DNA of 64,000 bases, from contig JBGTBE010000003.1 of NCBI GenBank assembly GCA_041749535.1, positions 1-64,000 on the forward strand, given 5' to 3'. Under the pieces are notes generated by a model. The model saw only the letters and a program-made list of their open reading frames with translations, was not told where the DNA came from and ran no database searches. The stretch comes from JBBQZU01 sp041749535 (GTDB taxonomy: Bacteria; Bacteroidota; Bacteroidia; Flavobacteriales_D; Cryomorphaceae). This document shows positions 51,681 through 60,904 of the stretch, one piece after another (position 1 is the stretch's first letter; every line of letters begins with the position of its first letter). A program made the position numbers and the translations under genes.

Positions 51681-52027
51681 CTTTGCTTCAGAACCAAGGT
51701 ATACCAATCTTCTCCGGTATGTATATAGCCCTGATCGTAGCAAAATTTGTATTCACGCCCGTCTTTGGTTTGGTACACGTTGGTAAAATAATTGAAGTCG
51801 AAACCTCGGCGCCTCAAATCAGTACCCCTGATCCTGGACTTGCCATCCGGATTAAATTCAAGGAGTATCTTCCGGTTCTTTTTAAGAGCAGCATTTACCT
51901 GCCGTACATATTCATTAAGCGGCTGTGACTGCCTGTTGTGGTAGCTGCTCCGGCATTGGTCCGAGCAGAATTTTGCATCTGATCGGCCTACAAACTCTTC
52001 CTTGCATTCTGTACATACCTTCTTCAT
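51671..52027 (-). CDS. Zinc-ribbon protein, unknown function
   Basis: The 118-residue protein has an N-terminal zinc ribbon with CTEC and CSDQC (residues 5-8 and 21-25), followed by a positively charged region and a C-terminal beta-rich domain (DFNYFTNVYQTKDGREYKF). Such a layout is seen in small Bacteroidota proteins of unknown role, and nucleic-acid binding is plausible. Its 3' end overlaps the SBF gene by 10 nt, tail to tail. Confidence 0.75.
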   Translation of the reverse strand: MKKVCTECKEEFVGRSDAKFCSDQCRSSYHNRQSQPLNEYVRQVNAALKKNRKILLEFNPDGKSRIRGTDLRRRGFDFNYFTNVYQTKDGREYKFCYDQGYIHTGEDWYTLVLKQSYV

Positions 52028-52118
52028 CTTAAAAAGTCTTTAAAGGTGATGTGAATATATAAATTAGATTTTATTACACTTAAAAAATGCGATGCATTTC
52101 GTTTATGTGCTAATGTTT

Positions 52119-52126
52119 TATATTTG
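52119..52126 (+). promoter_or_regulatory. -7 box of a small-protein gene
   Basis: TATATTTG lies 17 bp before the ATG at 52144. No -33 TTG was found at the usual spacing. Confidence 0.45.
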
Positions 52127-52143
52127 CGTCAAACTTACTCGAT

Positions 52144-52248
52144 ATGCTGGAAAAGCCTAATAAAGATCTGGAACCAGAAATAACAGGACCTGTACTTCTT
52201 GCCTTAACAATTCTCGGATTGGCAGTACTTACCATCTTCTTGCTTTAG
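52144..52248 (+). CDS. Putative 34-residue single-helix membrane peptide
   Basis: The frame runs from ATG at 52144 to TAG at 52246. The peptide has a charged N-terminal half (MLEKPNKDLEPEITGP) and a hydrophobic half of about 18 residues (VLLALTILGLAVLTIFLL), giving one membrane helix and no cytoplasmic tail. A -7 promoter box sits just upstream. The gene ends 5 nt from the convergent ung stop. It is shorter than typical annotation cut-offs; similar one-helix peptides are known in bacteria, but no family is recognised. Confidence rests on the promoter, start and composition. Confidence 0.5.
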   Translation: MLEKPNKDLEPEITGPVLLALTILGLAVLTIFLL

Positions 52249-52253
52249 GCAGT

Positions 52254-52922
52254 CTACCTCCAGTCTATGGCTTTTATCCCAAGTCCATTGAGATAGTCAT
52301 TGGCCTTGCTGAAATGGCCATTTCCAATGAACCCACGGTGCGCGGATAGCGGTGAAGGATGTGGGCTTTTTAAAACAAGGTTTTTGGAAGCATCGATGTA
52401 TTGACCCTTTTTCTGGGCGTAGTTGCCCCACAGCATATACACAACATTGCTCTTTTCTGATGCAATGGCTTTTATCACTGCATCAGTAAATATCTCCCAG
52501 CCAACATTCTGGTGTGAACCTGCCTGATGTGCATCAACCGTAAGGGTAGCATTAAGGAGCATCACCCCCTGACGTGCCCACCTCTCAAGATTCCCACTTG
52601 TGGGCGAAGGCAAATGCAAGTCCCGGTTAATTTCCTTAAAAATATTAGACAGGGAAGGTGGAATTGCAACTCCATCATTTACCGAAAAGGAAAGTCCGTT
52701 TGCCTGGCCTGGCCCGTGATAAGGGTCTTGGCCTATGATTACGACTTTCACATCAGGAAGAGGGGTGAGATCAAGTGCCCTGAATATGTCCTTTCCCGCA
52801 GGGTATACTTTCCCTTTCGTGTACGCCGATTTTACAAACGAAACCAGCTCAGCGAAATAAGGTTTTTCAAATTCATCCGAAAGGGTATCCTTCCAATATT
52901 GATTGATGTTCACCGAGATCAT
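52254..52922 (-). CDS. ung: Uracil-DNA glycosylase
   Basis: The 222-residue protein has the Ung water-activating loop GQDPYHGPGQA, LLNATLTV and the DNA-intercalating HPSPLSAHRGF. It removes uracil from DNA in the first step of base excision repair. Length is typical. Its ATG overlaps the helicase stop by 4 nt (ATGA), so the two are translationally coupled and the helicase may work with repair. Confidence 0.97.
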   Translation of the reverse strand: MISVNINQYWKDTLSDEFEKPYFAELVSFVKSAYTKGKVYPAGKDIFRALDLTPLPDVKVVIIGQDPYHGPGQANGLSFSVNDGVAIPPSLSNIFKEINRDLHLPSPTSGNLERWARQGVMLLNATLTVDAHQAGSHQNVGWEIFTDAVIKAIASEKSNVVYMLWGNYAQKKGQYIDASKNLVLKSPHPSPLSAHRGFIGNGHFSKANDYLNGLGIKAIDWR

Positions 52923-54445
52923 TCGGAGAAATAGTGCTGGTGCAACTGGTGCCTCAGTTTGCGTTTATAGGTTTCGCAGAGCCATTCAAAATAGCTCTCC
53001 GTAGCACTGTGCAAGCAATTGCAATAGAGGCGACATCGATATTGTATCTCGTCTTCGAGCAATTCAAACAATTCCAACCCAGCTTCATAATCTTCTGCAT
53101 TCTTACCTATCTGTACCGTGTGGTTAGAAATGCTGAGATCTATGGCCTTTTTAGGTTTTTCACCTTCAGTGGCCATCTGAATATATACGCCTTTCATGTC
53201 GAACTCATCCTCTGCAGTATTGTTGCCAAACCGAACCATCAGCGCTGCCGAGCGCTCATAATTATAGTCGTGCATCAGGTTTGAGTCCCGGTCTTCAATG
53301 CGCTCAAAGTATTTGTCGGGAAAGTGAAAAATGTCTGTCCAGTTTATGTAATCCTGCCATAGCCCCAATCGCTGTACATTATTGCCCAAATCGATGATTT
53401 GGAAAAAATTCTTGGTGGCTGTAATCCGCGAGCCTCTACCGATCATTTGGTGGTAAAGCGTTAGCGACCTTGTTGCCCTGTTAATTATGATCGTTTCTAC
53501 CGATGGCTCATCAAATCCGGTGGTGAGAATGCCTACCGAAGTGAGCACCGCATCAGGTGTGCTTCTAAACCAATCAAGGGTGTCCTGTCTGTCTTTGGGA
53601 GTGAAGGTGCTGTCAAGGTGTTTAACTTTATAGCCTGCATTTTTAAACAGTTCAAAAACCCTAATTGAAGTGGCTATACCAGAGTTAAAAATCAATGTTT
53701 TCTTGCCCTCGCTGTGTTCTTGAAAAGATGCAAGCAACCTGTCCTGCATGGAATAAAGGCTATACAATCGATCCAGGGAGCTTACTGTAAAGTCACCATC
53801 GGGTCCCACCTTCAGAGAGCGCAAATTAACATTGAAGGTATATGTAACAGCCTCGCTGAGATATCCGTCCTTAATTAGGTCTGATATGCTATGCCCTACG
53901 AGCAATTGGCTGTAATTTTCATTGAGCGGAAGGTTTCTGTTTGAGCTAAGCGGGGTTGCTGTAACACCAAGCATATTCGATTTATCGAAATGCTTGAATA
54001 ACTTCCTAAACGAATTATAGTGTGCTTCGTCAACAATTACAAGACCAATATCGAGCAAATAATTCTCGTTTTCGTTGAGCCGGTTGTTCAACGTTTCGAC
54101 CATCGCGACATAGCAATCGTAATGCTCCCGATCCGGGAGCTCTTTCACGTCGCGATTTATAATCTTATTCTTTACTCTTATCTCCCCAAGTGCTCTTGAA
54201 GTCTGGGCGCTCAGCTCTACCCTGTGGGTAAGTATGAGAACTTTTCGTCCTGTCTCTTGGATAAACTGTCTGGCAATTTCAGAAAATATCACGGTCTTAC
54301 CGCCACCCGTGGGCAACTGAAAAAGCACATTCAACTTTCCCCCTGCCTTTCGGAACATTTCAAAAATCTGAGCAATAGCCTCTTCCTGATAGGGATAGAG
54401 TTCCTTGAATGCAATTTCGGTAGTCTGTTGCTGCTTTTCTTCCAT
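52919..54445 (-). CDS. DEAD/DEAH-box helicase (type III restriction-like Res family)
   Basis: The 508-residue superfamily 2 protein has Q-like LYPYQEEAI, Walker A LPTGGGKT (44-51), DEAH (139-142), TAT (motif III) and a C-terminal arginine-finger-like GRGSRIT (motif VI). The C-terminal extension is Cys/aromatic rich (CRLYCNCLHSATESYFEWLCETY). It resembles Res-type helicases, but no methylase or specificity gene is nearby, so it is not a restriction system. Coupling to ung suggests DNA repair. The specific role is inferred. Confidence 0.85.
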   Translation of the reverse strand: MEEKQQQTTEIAFKELYPYQEEAIAQIFEMFRKAGGKLNVLFQLPTGGGKTVIFSEIARQFIQETGRKVLILTHRVELSAQTSRALGEIRVKNKIINRDVKELPDREHYDCYVAMVETLNNRLNENENYLLDIGLVIVDEAHYNSFRKLFKHFDKSNMLGVTATPLSSNRNLPLNENYSQLLVGHSISDLIKDGYLSEAVTYTFNVNLRSLKVGPDGDFTVSSLDRLYSLYSMQDRLLASFQEHSEGKKTLIFNSGIATSIRVFELFKNAGYKVKHLDSTFTPKDRQDTLDWFRSTPDAVLTSVGILTTGFDEPSVETIIINRATRSLTLYHQMIGRGSRITATKNFFQIIDLGNNVQRLGLWQDYINWTDIFHFPDKYFERIEDRDSNLMHDYNYERSAALMVRFGNNTAEDEFDMKGVYIQMATEGEKPKKAIDLSISNHTVQIGKNAEDYEAGLELFELLEDEIQYRCRLYCNCLHSATESYFEWLCETYKRKLRHQLHQHYFSE

Positions 54446-54456
54446 AAAAAACTGCG

Positions 54457-54464
54457 CAAAGTTA
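54457..54464 (-). promoter_or_regulatory. -7 box of the helicase-ung pair
   Basis: On the minus strand TAACTTTG lies 11 nt before the helicase ATG at 54445, in the gap shared with ppc. Confidence 0.5.
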
Positions 54465-54557
54465 GCTATAATAAGCGGTTTATCGATAATGTCGATCTGG
54501 GTCCTGGCTTTGTGTCAATCATATGAATGAGTACCTTCACGCTTAATATATTGAGCG

Positions 54558-57119
54558 ATGAATGAGAATTTAAGTGCTTTTGAAGAGCACGTACTTTTGA
54601 GGTATCAAGTTTTTAATTCCATCTTTCTTACCCTCAATCTTGACGGGGTTCACCGCACAGGAATTTTAGTGCCCCTGCTCACAGAGCAATGTCGCAAAGG
54701 GCTGGAGTCAGGGCTTTCGCCAAAAGAAATCATCGATGGTTTTTTTGTTGGGAAAGACGAATACGACACAGAGAAAAAGCGCTTGGACTTGCTCTTTAAA
54801 TTTGTGCAATTCATAGAGCGGCAAGTTGTACTTGTTGATGCGCTTGAAGATGCCGCATTCGCAAAAGTGAACAATTTAGAAGGAAGTGGCAGCTGGAAAG
54901 CATTTGTTCAGAGTGCTTCGAATATGAATGCCAAAGGGAGGCTCACCGATGCACTTCGGTATTTCAGAATCAGGGTTGTACTTACTGCCCACCCTACGCA
55001 ATTCTATCCAGGAGCTGTGCTTGGAATCATCACTGACCTCACTGATGCTGTCAAAAACAACGACCTTAGCCTCATAAAGCAATACTTGGCCCAACTTGGC
55101 AAAACGCCATTTTTCCAAAAAGAAAAACCTAGCGCGTATGATGAGGCGATACGCTTATCGTGGTATCTCGAGAACATATTCTACGATACAATCCCTGAAA
55201 TTTACAGAAATGCCCATGAAGAATTGGGCGATACAGCCAAAGAAATTTTTCGCGACAATCCACTTATTCAGATGGGATTTTGGCCGGGGGGCGACCGTGA
55301 CGGAAATCCCTTTGTGACCGTAGATACCACCTTGCAAGTAGCTGAACAACTGCGCACCCGGGTGCTAAAGGCATACTTCAGGGATGTGCGAATGCTGAAG
55401 CGAAGAATCACCTTTCGGGGAGCAGCAGAAATTCTTGATGGCATAGAGAAGGAACTGTATAAGAATGCATATTTGAATCCTTCGAAACCGAGCATTACAG
55501 CCACCTGGCTATTAGGAAAATTGGAGCGGCTTATTGATTGTCTTCACAGCGACCACAGTGGCCTTTTCGCTGATGATGTTGAGGACCTCTTGAGAAAAGT
55601 CAAAATATTCGGATTTCACTTCAGCACCATAGATATAAGGCAAGATAGCCGTGTGATAGGCCGTGCTTTCGAAGAAGTAAAGGAAGCCATCAACCTCGAC
55701 ATCAGTGGGCCTGAAGAATATGTGGACCAACTTTTCCGGGTAGATGAAGCCAGGAAGAAACCAAGCCTGAAAGACCCGGTGCTCGATGATACTTTCAAAA
55801 GTCTCGGTGCCATGAAACAAATCCAGAAACGAAATGGGCCGGCGGCCTGTTACCGATACATCATCAGCAATTGTCGCGGTAAAGATGATGTGGCAAGGGT
55901 TTACGCACTTGCGCGTTTGGCCGGCTTGGGCAAAAAAATGTTTCTAGATATCATTCCTCTTTTCGAGACAATAGATGATTTGCGCGAAGCCGGTAAAGTA
56001 ATGGAAGAACTCTACACACAAAAGACCTACAAAAATCACCTGCGGCAGCGCAAAAATAAGCAGATCGTCATGCTCGGATTTTCTGATGGAACCAAGGATG
56101 GCGGATACATTACTGCCAATTGGAGCATATTTAAAGCGAAGGAACAAATTAGTGCTGTATCAAGAAAATACGGCATTCAAGTGGTCTTCTTCGACGGTCG
56201 TGGCGGACCTCCTGCCCGTGGCGGGGGCAATACCCACAAGTTCTACGCTTCTCTGGGACCTACTATTGAGAGCAATCAGATTCAAATCACCATTCAAGGG
56301 CAAACCATCAGTTCCAATTTCGGTACAGCCGACGCTGCCAGGTACAACCTTGAGCAATTGCTCACAGCAGGTCTCGAAAACAAACTGATGGAAAGTCCTG
56401 CAAGGGTGCTCGATGCTGGGCAAAGGAACCTCCTGGATCAATTGTCTGAGATCAGTTATAAGGCATATCAGGAATTCAAGGCACACCCAAGGTTTATGCC
56501 CTATCTTGAAAAGATGAGCACCTTAAAATACTACGGTGAAACCAATATTGGGAGTCGGCCAGCGAAGCGAGGCAAGGGTTCCGAATTGAAATTTGAAGAC
56601 CTACGTGCCATTCCTTTCGTAGGTGCGTGGAGTCAGCTCAAACAAAATGTCCCTGGCTTTTACGGTATAGGCAGGGCATGCCAAGTGATGGAAGAAAGTG
56701 GAAGACTCGATGATGTAAAGAAGTTATACAGGAATTCACTGTTTTTCAGAACGCTTCTGGAAAACTCAATGCAGGCACTCTCAAAGACCAATTTTGAACT
56801 TACCCGATACATGGAGAAAGATGCTGAGTTTGGGGAGTTTTGGAAACTACTTTATGATGAGTCTGTGCTTTCACAGAAATACCTTCTTTCCATATCAGGG
56901 CAAAACCGCCTGCTTGAAACCAATCCAACCATAAAGAAGAGTATTGATTTACGAGAAGAAATAGTTCTTCCCCTGCTCATTATTCAGCAGTATGGGTTAA
57001 TGAAGATCAAGGAAATGGAATCGAAAGGGCAGAAGAGTACCTCGATCACTGATGCCTATCGAAAGCTCGTAGTCAGGTCGCTATATGGAAATATTAATGC
57101 CAGCCGTAATTCAGCATAG
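54558..57119 (+). CDS. ppc: Phosphoenolpyruvate carboxylase
   Basis: The 853-residue protein has the catalytic LTAHPTQ (H145), the active-site GFSDGTKDGG and the Gly-rich FFDGRGGPPARGGGN loop that binds bicarbonate or phosphate. It carboxylates PEP to oxaloacetate, replenishing the TCA cycle. The length and the order of motifs fit bacterial PEPC. The start ATG at 54558 is the first in a divergent gap with the helicase. It is probably a single gene; the alkB-like gene follows after 56 nt. Confidence 0.97.
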   Translation: MNENLSAFEEHVLLRYQVFNSIFLTLNLDGVHRTGILVPLLTEQCRKGLESGLSPKEIIDGFFVGKDEYDTEKKRLDLLFKFVQFIERQVVLVDALEDAAFAKVNNLEGSGSWKAFVQSASNMNAKGRLTDALRYFRIRVVLTAHPTQFYPGAVLGIITDLTDAVKNNDLSLIKQYLAQLGKTPFFQKEKPSAYDEAIRLSWYLENIFYDTIPEIYRNAHEELGDTAKEIFRDNPLIQMGFWPGGDRDGNPFVTVDTTLQVAEQLRTRVLKAYFRDVRMLKRRITFRGAAEILDGIEKELYKNAYLNPSKPSITATWLLGKLERLIDCLHSDHSGLFADDVEDLLRKVKIFGFHFSTIDIRQDSRVIGRAFEEVKEAINLDISGPEEYVDQLFRVDEARKKPSLKDPVLDDTFKSLGAMKQIQKRNGPAACYRYIISNCRGKDDVARVYALARLAGLGKKMFLDIIPLFETIDDLREAGKVMEELYTQKTYKNHLRQRKNKQIVMLGFSDGTKDGGYITANWSIFKAKEQISAVSRKYGIQVVFFDGRGGPPARGGGNTHKFYASLGPTIESNQIQITIQGQTISSNFGTADAARYNLEQLLTAGLENKLMESPARVLDAGQRNLLDQLSEISYKAYQEFKAHPRFMPYLEKMSTLKYYGETNIGSRPAKRGKGSELKFEDLRAIPFVGAWSQLKQNVPGFYGIGRACQVMEESGRLDDVKKLYRNSLFFRTLLENSMQALSKTNFELTRYMEKDAEFGEFWKLLYDESVLSQKYLLSISGQNRLLETNPTIKKSIDLREEIVLPLLIIQQYGLMKIKEMESKGQKSTSITDAYRKLVVRSLYGNINASRNSA

Positions 57120-57175
57120 CCTTTCAATTGGTTTTTGAATAACTTAGACTCTAATATTCTAGTTTAGTCAGAACT

Positions 57176-58240
57176 ATGCGCGCACTCAAATACGGTATGG
57201 TCTATATCATACCTACACTGTTTCTTTTAGGGCTTTGGCAAGGTGGTTGGCTTACAATTGCTCCCTTGCTTTTTGCATTCGGTATTATTCCCCTTTTGGA
57301 GCTGATCTTCAAACCAGATTCGCAAAATATTGAAGCTGCGGAAACTGAAATACGCAGACAAGATTTCAGTTATGATTTGATGCTTTACATGGTGGTTCCT
57401 GTAGTGTACCTATGCATCATCATTTTCCTACTCAACCTTTCATCTATTGATTACACACGCGTAGAAATTACAGGGCTTATCCTCTCCATGGGCGTGGTGC
57501 TGGGAGGTCTGGGAATCAATGTTGCGCATGAACTTGGTCACCGGGCAAATAAAATGGAACAACTCTTCAGCAAAATGTTACTGCTTCCTTGTGCTTATTT
57601 ACACTTTTACATAGAGCACAATCGGGGGCATCATAAGAATGTGAGTACCAAAGAAGACCCAGCTTCAGCAAGGTACAACGAGTCACTCTATCACTTCTGG
57701 ATCAGATCTGTGGTGTACAGTTACATATCAGCTTGGAAGCTGGAAGCACAACGTCTTAACAGAGCGGGGCAGCCGGTGCTTGGATTCAGAAATGAAATGC
57801 TGAGATTTCAGTTTATTCAGCTCGGTTTTTTTGGGGGTATCTACTTCCTTTTTGGATGGAAAATCATGCTTATGTTCACGTGCGCATCAATAATTGGCTT
57901 TCTGATGTTGGAGACCGTAAATTATATTGAGCATTATGGACTTCAGCGGAGAATGATCAATGATTTCAGGTATGAAAAGGTAACGCCAATACACAGTTGG
58001 AACTCAAACCACCTTGTTGGGAGGGTTATGCTTTTCGAATTATCGCGACACAGTGACCACCACTACCAGCCATCAAAAAAATACCAAACACTCGACCACC
58101 ATGCACACAGCCTTCAGATGCCCACAGGCTATCCCGGCATGATGATTCTCAGTGTATTGCCTCCCCTTTGGTTTGCGGTTATGAACAAGCGCATTCAGAA
58201 AAGCCATTTGATGATACAGGATTCCCTTGCAGTTGGCTGA
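57176..58240 (+). CDS. AlkB-type membrane di-iron hydroxylase (alkane 1-monooxygenase-like)
   Basis: The 354-residue protein has several membrane helices in residues 5-140 and 210-245. Histidine boxes are HELGHR (118-123), EHNRGHH (147-153), NYIEHYG (249-255) and RHSDHH (291-296), plus the end motif LQMPTGYPGM. These match AlkB alkane hydroxylases, which add oxygen to the terminal carbon of n-alkanes with rubredoxin help. No rubredoxin gene lies close by. Fatty-acid omega-hydroxylation by a related enzyme is also possible. Confidence 0.88.
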   Translation: MRALKYGMVYIIPTLFLLGLWQGGWLTIAPLLFAFGIIPLLELIFKPDSQNIEAAETEIRRQDFSYDLMLYMVVPVVYLCIIIFLLNLSSIDYTRVEITGLILSMGVVLGGLGINVAHELGHRANKMEQLFSKMLLLPCAYLHFYIEHNRGHHKNVSTKEDPASARYNESLYHFWIRSVVYSYISAWKLEAQRLNRAGQPVLGFRNEMLRFQFIQLGFFGGIYFLFGWKIMLMFTCASIIGFLMLETVNYIEHYGLQRRMINDFRYEKVTPIHSWNSNHLVGRVMLFELSRHSDHHYQPSKKYQTLDHHAHSLQMPTGYPGMMILSVLPPLWFAVMNKRIQKSHLMIQDSLAVG

Positions 58241-58540
58241 GCGCATCGGATGATCTTGGTATTTATTAACAATCTACCTCGCTCCTATTCAATCACTTAA
58301 TTTTCGTTTAGACAGAATTTAATCCTTCAACGTTTCTTTTCTGTTAAGAACTCTTCACAAATCCAGTAAAACTAAACATTGAATCCAGCGTTATTCATCA
58401 CTCATCGTCAGTTTTAGCCGGTTAATAGATTCAATTGCTTAAACAGGCTAATTCTTGGAGCAAACACCTATAAATTAATGTGTAGGTTGTACATTTCTAA
58501 AGTTTCGATCGGAGTATAAATTGTCACTAATTCTCAACAA
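58241..58540. other. Non-coding, AT-rich stretch before a hypothetical gene
   Basis: These 300 bp have no open frame of note, no clear promoter box and no terminator after the alkB-like gene. I see nothing identifiable in it. Confidence 0.4.
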
Positions 58541-58942
58541 ATGATAGACATGCATAGCTTTGAAGATCAACGTGTCATGTACGGAATTCAGGAATTATCT
58601 GATGATGACATTTTCTACCTTTCGTCCCCTATTCCTTATACTGTAGAAGGTACACAAAGGCGGGTTGGAATCCATATTGGGATAGGCAACCGCACTGATG
58701 CAGTCCTAAAGGACGTGAAGGCTTATTTCTATCTCACCGCGGGCGAAGCTTCCTCAGGAAAGCTTCTTTGTGAGAAGTCACTTAGTTTGGTTCCGGCCAA
58801 ACAAAGTTATTTTGGTAAAATTGGTCTTGATCTGCCAGAGAATCTCAAAAAAGGCAGATACCAAGTGCGCTACACGCTCAGCCCAGAAAAGGCTGGGTAT
58901 AGCAGAAATGTGGGTAGTATTTCAATTGAAATTTCAGATTGA
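58541..58942 (+). CDS. Hypothetical protein, likely beta-sandwich
   Basis: I do not recognise this 133-residue protein. It has no signal peptide or membrane helix; the second half is beta-rich and resembles an immunoglobulin-like fold, for example IHIGIGNRTDAVLKDVKAYFYL and GRYQVRYTLSPE. The ATG at 58541 is preceded by an AT-rich region with no clear promoter. A strong terminator lies behind it, supporting a real gene. Function is unknown. Confidence 0.6.
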   Translation: MIDMHSFEDQRVMYGIQELSDDDIFYLSSPIPYTVEGTQRRVGIHIGIGNRTDAVLKDVKAYFYLTAGEASSGKLLCEKSLSLVPAKQSYFGKIGLDLPENLKKGRYQVRYTLSPEKAGYSRNVGSISIEISD

Positions 58943-58972
58943 CAAAATTTTTTCAGCGCCTCGAGAAAATTT

Positions 58973-59008
58973 GAAGGGCGGGATTCGTAGAATCCCGCCC
59001 TTCCTTTT
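58973..59008 (+). terminator. Strong terminator after the hypothetical gene
   Basis: A perfect 13-bp stem (58973-58985 with 58991-59003), 5-nt loop and CTTTTT. It may work for both strands, since A's also flank the left arm weakly. Confidence 0.88.
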
Positions 59009-59110
59009 TGTCCACAACTAAAGATTCGTTCTAAGCCCAACAAATATCCGACTCCGTGATGGAACAATTGTTGAATGCAGGTGGGAAAGATGGGTGCCCC
59101 TTCTATTTTG

Positions 59111-59118
59111 TAACTTTG
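59111..59118 (+). promoter_or_regulatory. -7 box of the DUF1232-like gene
   Basis: TAACTTTG ends 15 nt before the ATG at 59134, which argues against the longer frame from 59056. Confidence 0.5.
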
Positions 59119-59133
59119 ACCAATCTCAACAGA

Positions 59134-59355
59134 ATGAAAAGACTTGTTGCCATTATGGGCCTGGTTCTAGCTCCTATCTACTTGCTAAATTTCACTTTTG
59201 GGATTTGGGAACTGCCCGACAATTTGCCCATTATTGGCAATTTGGATGAGCTTGCAGCTGCCGTGTGGTTAATGGCTTCGCTGAAGCATTTCGGGATCGA
59301 TATTACCGACTTTTTGCTTTCACCCCGAAGATTGCACAAATCAAAAAAAGAATGA
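59134..59355 (+). CDS. DUF1232/YkvA-like small membrane protein
   Basis: Starting at 59134 gives 73 residues. It has one or two hydrophobic segments (about 3-25 and 40-52) and the family-like core ELPDNLPIIGNLDELAAAVWL, related to the PDfiPvlGyLDD motif of DUF1232. The tail is basic. DUF1232 proteins are small inner-membrane proteins of unknown function. The csaA-like gene begins 31 nt later, possibly on the same transcript. Confidence 0.72.
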   Translation: MKRLVAIMGLVLAPIYLLNFTFGIWELPDNLPIIGNLDELAAAVWLMASLKHFGIDITDFLLSPRRLHKSKKE

Positions 59356-59386
59356 TAGCGCACCAAAAAGAGCCAATCCAAACAGT

Positions 59387-59728
59387 ATGAAAATAAAGCC
59401 TCAGGTTGCATATGCAGATTTCGAAAAACTGGACATTCGGACTGGAACCATCGTAGATGCACTTGCTTTTGAAAAAGCCATAAAGCCCGCATACAAATTA
59501 TATATAGACTTTGGTGACCTGGGCCTGAAGAAGAGCAGTGCTCAGATTACGGATAGGTACTCAGCTGAGGATCTAATTGGAAACCAAGTGCTGGCGGTGG
59601 TAAATTTCGCACCCAGGCAAATAGCCGATTTTATGAGTGAATGTCTCGTACTTGGGGTGCTGGATAAAGATGGTACAGTATTGCTGACTACGGAGGGCAA
59701 AACCCCCAATGGCTTGGCAGTAGGATAA
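59387..59728 (+). CDS. csaA: CsaA-like tRNA-binding-domain protein
   Basis: The 113-residue protein is one OB-fold EMAP/tRNA-binding domain, with FEKLDIRTGTIVDA near the start and LVLGVLDKDG near the end, as in CsaA. CsaA is a dimeric chaperone-like protein able to bind tRNA and SecA in Bacillus. It is cytoplasmic. It closely follows the DUF1232-like gene. Confidence 0.92.
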   Translation: MKIKPQVAYADFEKLDIRTGTIVDALAFEKAIKPAYKLYIDFGDLGLKKSSAQITDRYSAEDLIGNQVLAVVNFAPRQIADFMSECLVLGVLDKDGTVLLTTEGKTPNGLAVG

Positions 59729-59764
59729 TCTGAGAAATCAGGACCGCTTAGTGCACCTTCTTGT

Positions 59765-60886
59765 TTAGTTCGCGAGCATTACCGGCATCACGAGCATAAG
59801 CACATCTTCGCTTGTATTATCTGTACCTACTGGCATAAGAATTCCAGCCCGGGTAGGTCCGCTCAGTGACAACTCCACCACTTCAGAGTCAAGGTTTCCG
59901 AGCATGTCCAGCAGAAAACGTGAGTTAAAGCCTATCTCCATGTCCTGACCTTCATAGCTACAAGTAAGACGTTCATTGGCCTCATTGGAAAAATCAAGAT
60001 CTTCAGCACTGATTGAAAGCTCGCTGCCATTGATTCTCAATCGCACCTGATGTGTGGTTTTGTTTGAAAATATAGAAACCCTTCTCACCGAACCGAGCAG
60101 GGAGAGCCTGTCCACCGTCATACGGTTTGGATTGTCCTTAGGAATCACCGCTTCATAATTTGGGTATTTCCCATCTATCAACCGCACGTACACCATATTG
60201 TCATCGAAGGTCAGCTTCACGTTCTTGCCATCGTAATCAAGGGTCACAGAAGCAGTGGTGCCGGCGAGTACACCCTTCAGAAAATTAAGGGGCTTCTTCG
60301 GGAAAATGAGGGATGCCGTATTCTGAGATTTCACATCGGTGCGTGTGTAGCGCACCAGCTTGTGTGCATCTGTTGCCACAAAGCGCACACCTTCATCAGA
60401 AAGCTCGCAAAAAATACCTGACATGACTGGTCTAAGGTCGTCATTGCCTGTGGCAAAAATGGTTTTCTGAATGGCTTCAGAGAATACCTCCGCTGGAATT
60501 ACCACAGAGATTGGTTCTTCCATTTCAGGGTTTTTAGGAAATTCATCGGCTGCGAATCCAGCGAGCTTGCTTTTGCCATAGCTGCTGGAAATTTCGATGC
60601 CCATGGTTTTCTCATCAACGGTAAAGGTGAGCGGTTGCTCAGGTAGGGTCTTAAGGTACTCCATTATCAGTTTTGCCGGAACGGCAATCGCTCCCGATTC
60701 TTCGGAAGTAACCTTCACACGGGTGATCATGGTGGTCTCAAGATCACTTGCTGAGATGGTTAGCGCATCTTTCTCAATTTCGAAGAGGAAATTGTCGAGG
60801 ATTGGCACAGTATTGTTGGAAGCAAGTACACCATTTATGGTTTGTAGATGCTTGTAAAGGTCTGAACTGGAAACGATAAATTTCAT
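59765..60886 (-). CDS. dnaN: DNA polymerase III beta clamp
   Basis: The 373-residue protein has the three-domain clamp layout, FVSSSDLYKHLQTING start, and the conserved LMPVMLAN C-terminus. It encircles DNA and tethers polymerase III and repair enzymes. It does not sit beside dnaA, as is usual for this phylum. Its promoter carries a 10-bp inverted repeat. Its upstream neighbour on the same strand is the DUF4340-gldG-gldF cluster, 92 bp away. Confidence 0.97.
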   Translation of the reverse strand: MKFIVSSSDLYKHLQTINGVLASNNTVPILDNFLFEIEKDALTISASDLETTMITRVKVTSEESGAIAVPAKLIMEYLKTLPEQPLTFTVDEKTMGIEISSSYGKSKLAGFAADEFPKNPEMEEPISVVIPAEVFSEAIQKTIFATGNDDLRPVMSGIFCELSDEGVRFVATDAHKLVRYTRTDVKSQNTASLIFPKKPLNFLKGVLAGTTASVTLDYDGKNVKLTFDDNMVYVRLIDGKYPNYEAVIPKDNPNRMTVDRLSLLGSVRRVSIFSNKTTHQVRLRINGSELSISAEDLDFSNEANERLTCSYEGQDMEIGFNSRFLLDMLGNLDSEVVELSLSGPTRAGILMPVGTDNTSEDVLMLVMPVMLAN

Positions 60887-60904
60887 TTCAATCGGGTTTT
60901 TCGC

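Noticed and set aside
52919..54445. Helicase as part of a type III restriction system
   Set aside because: No methyltransferase or specificity gene nearby; coupled to ung.
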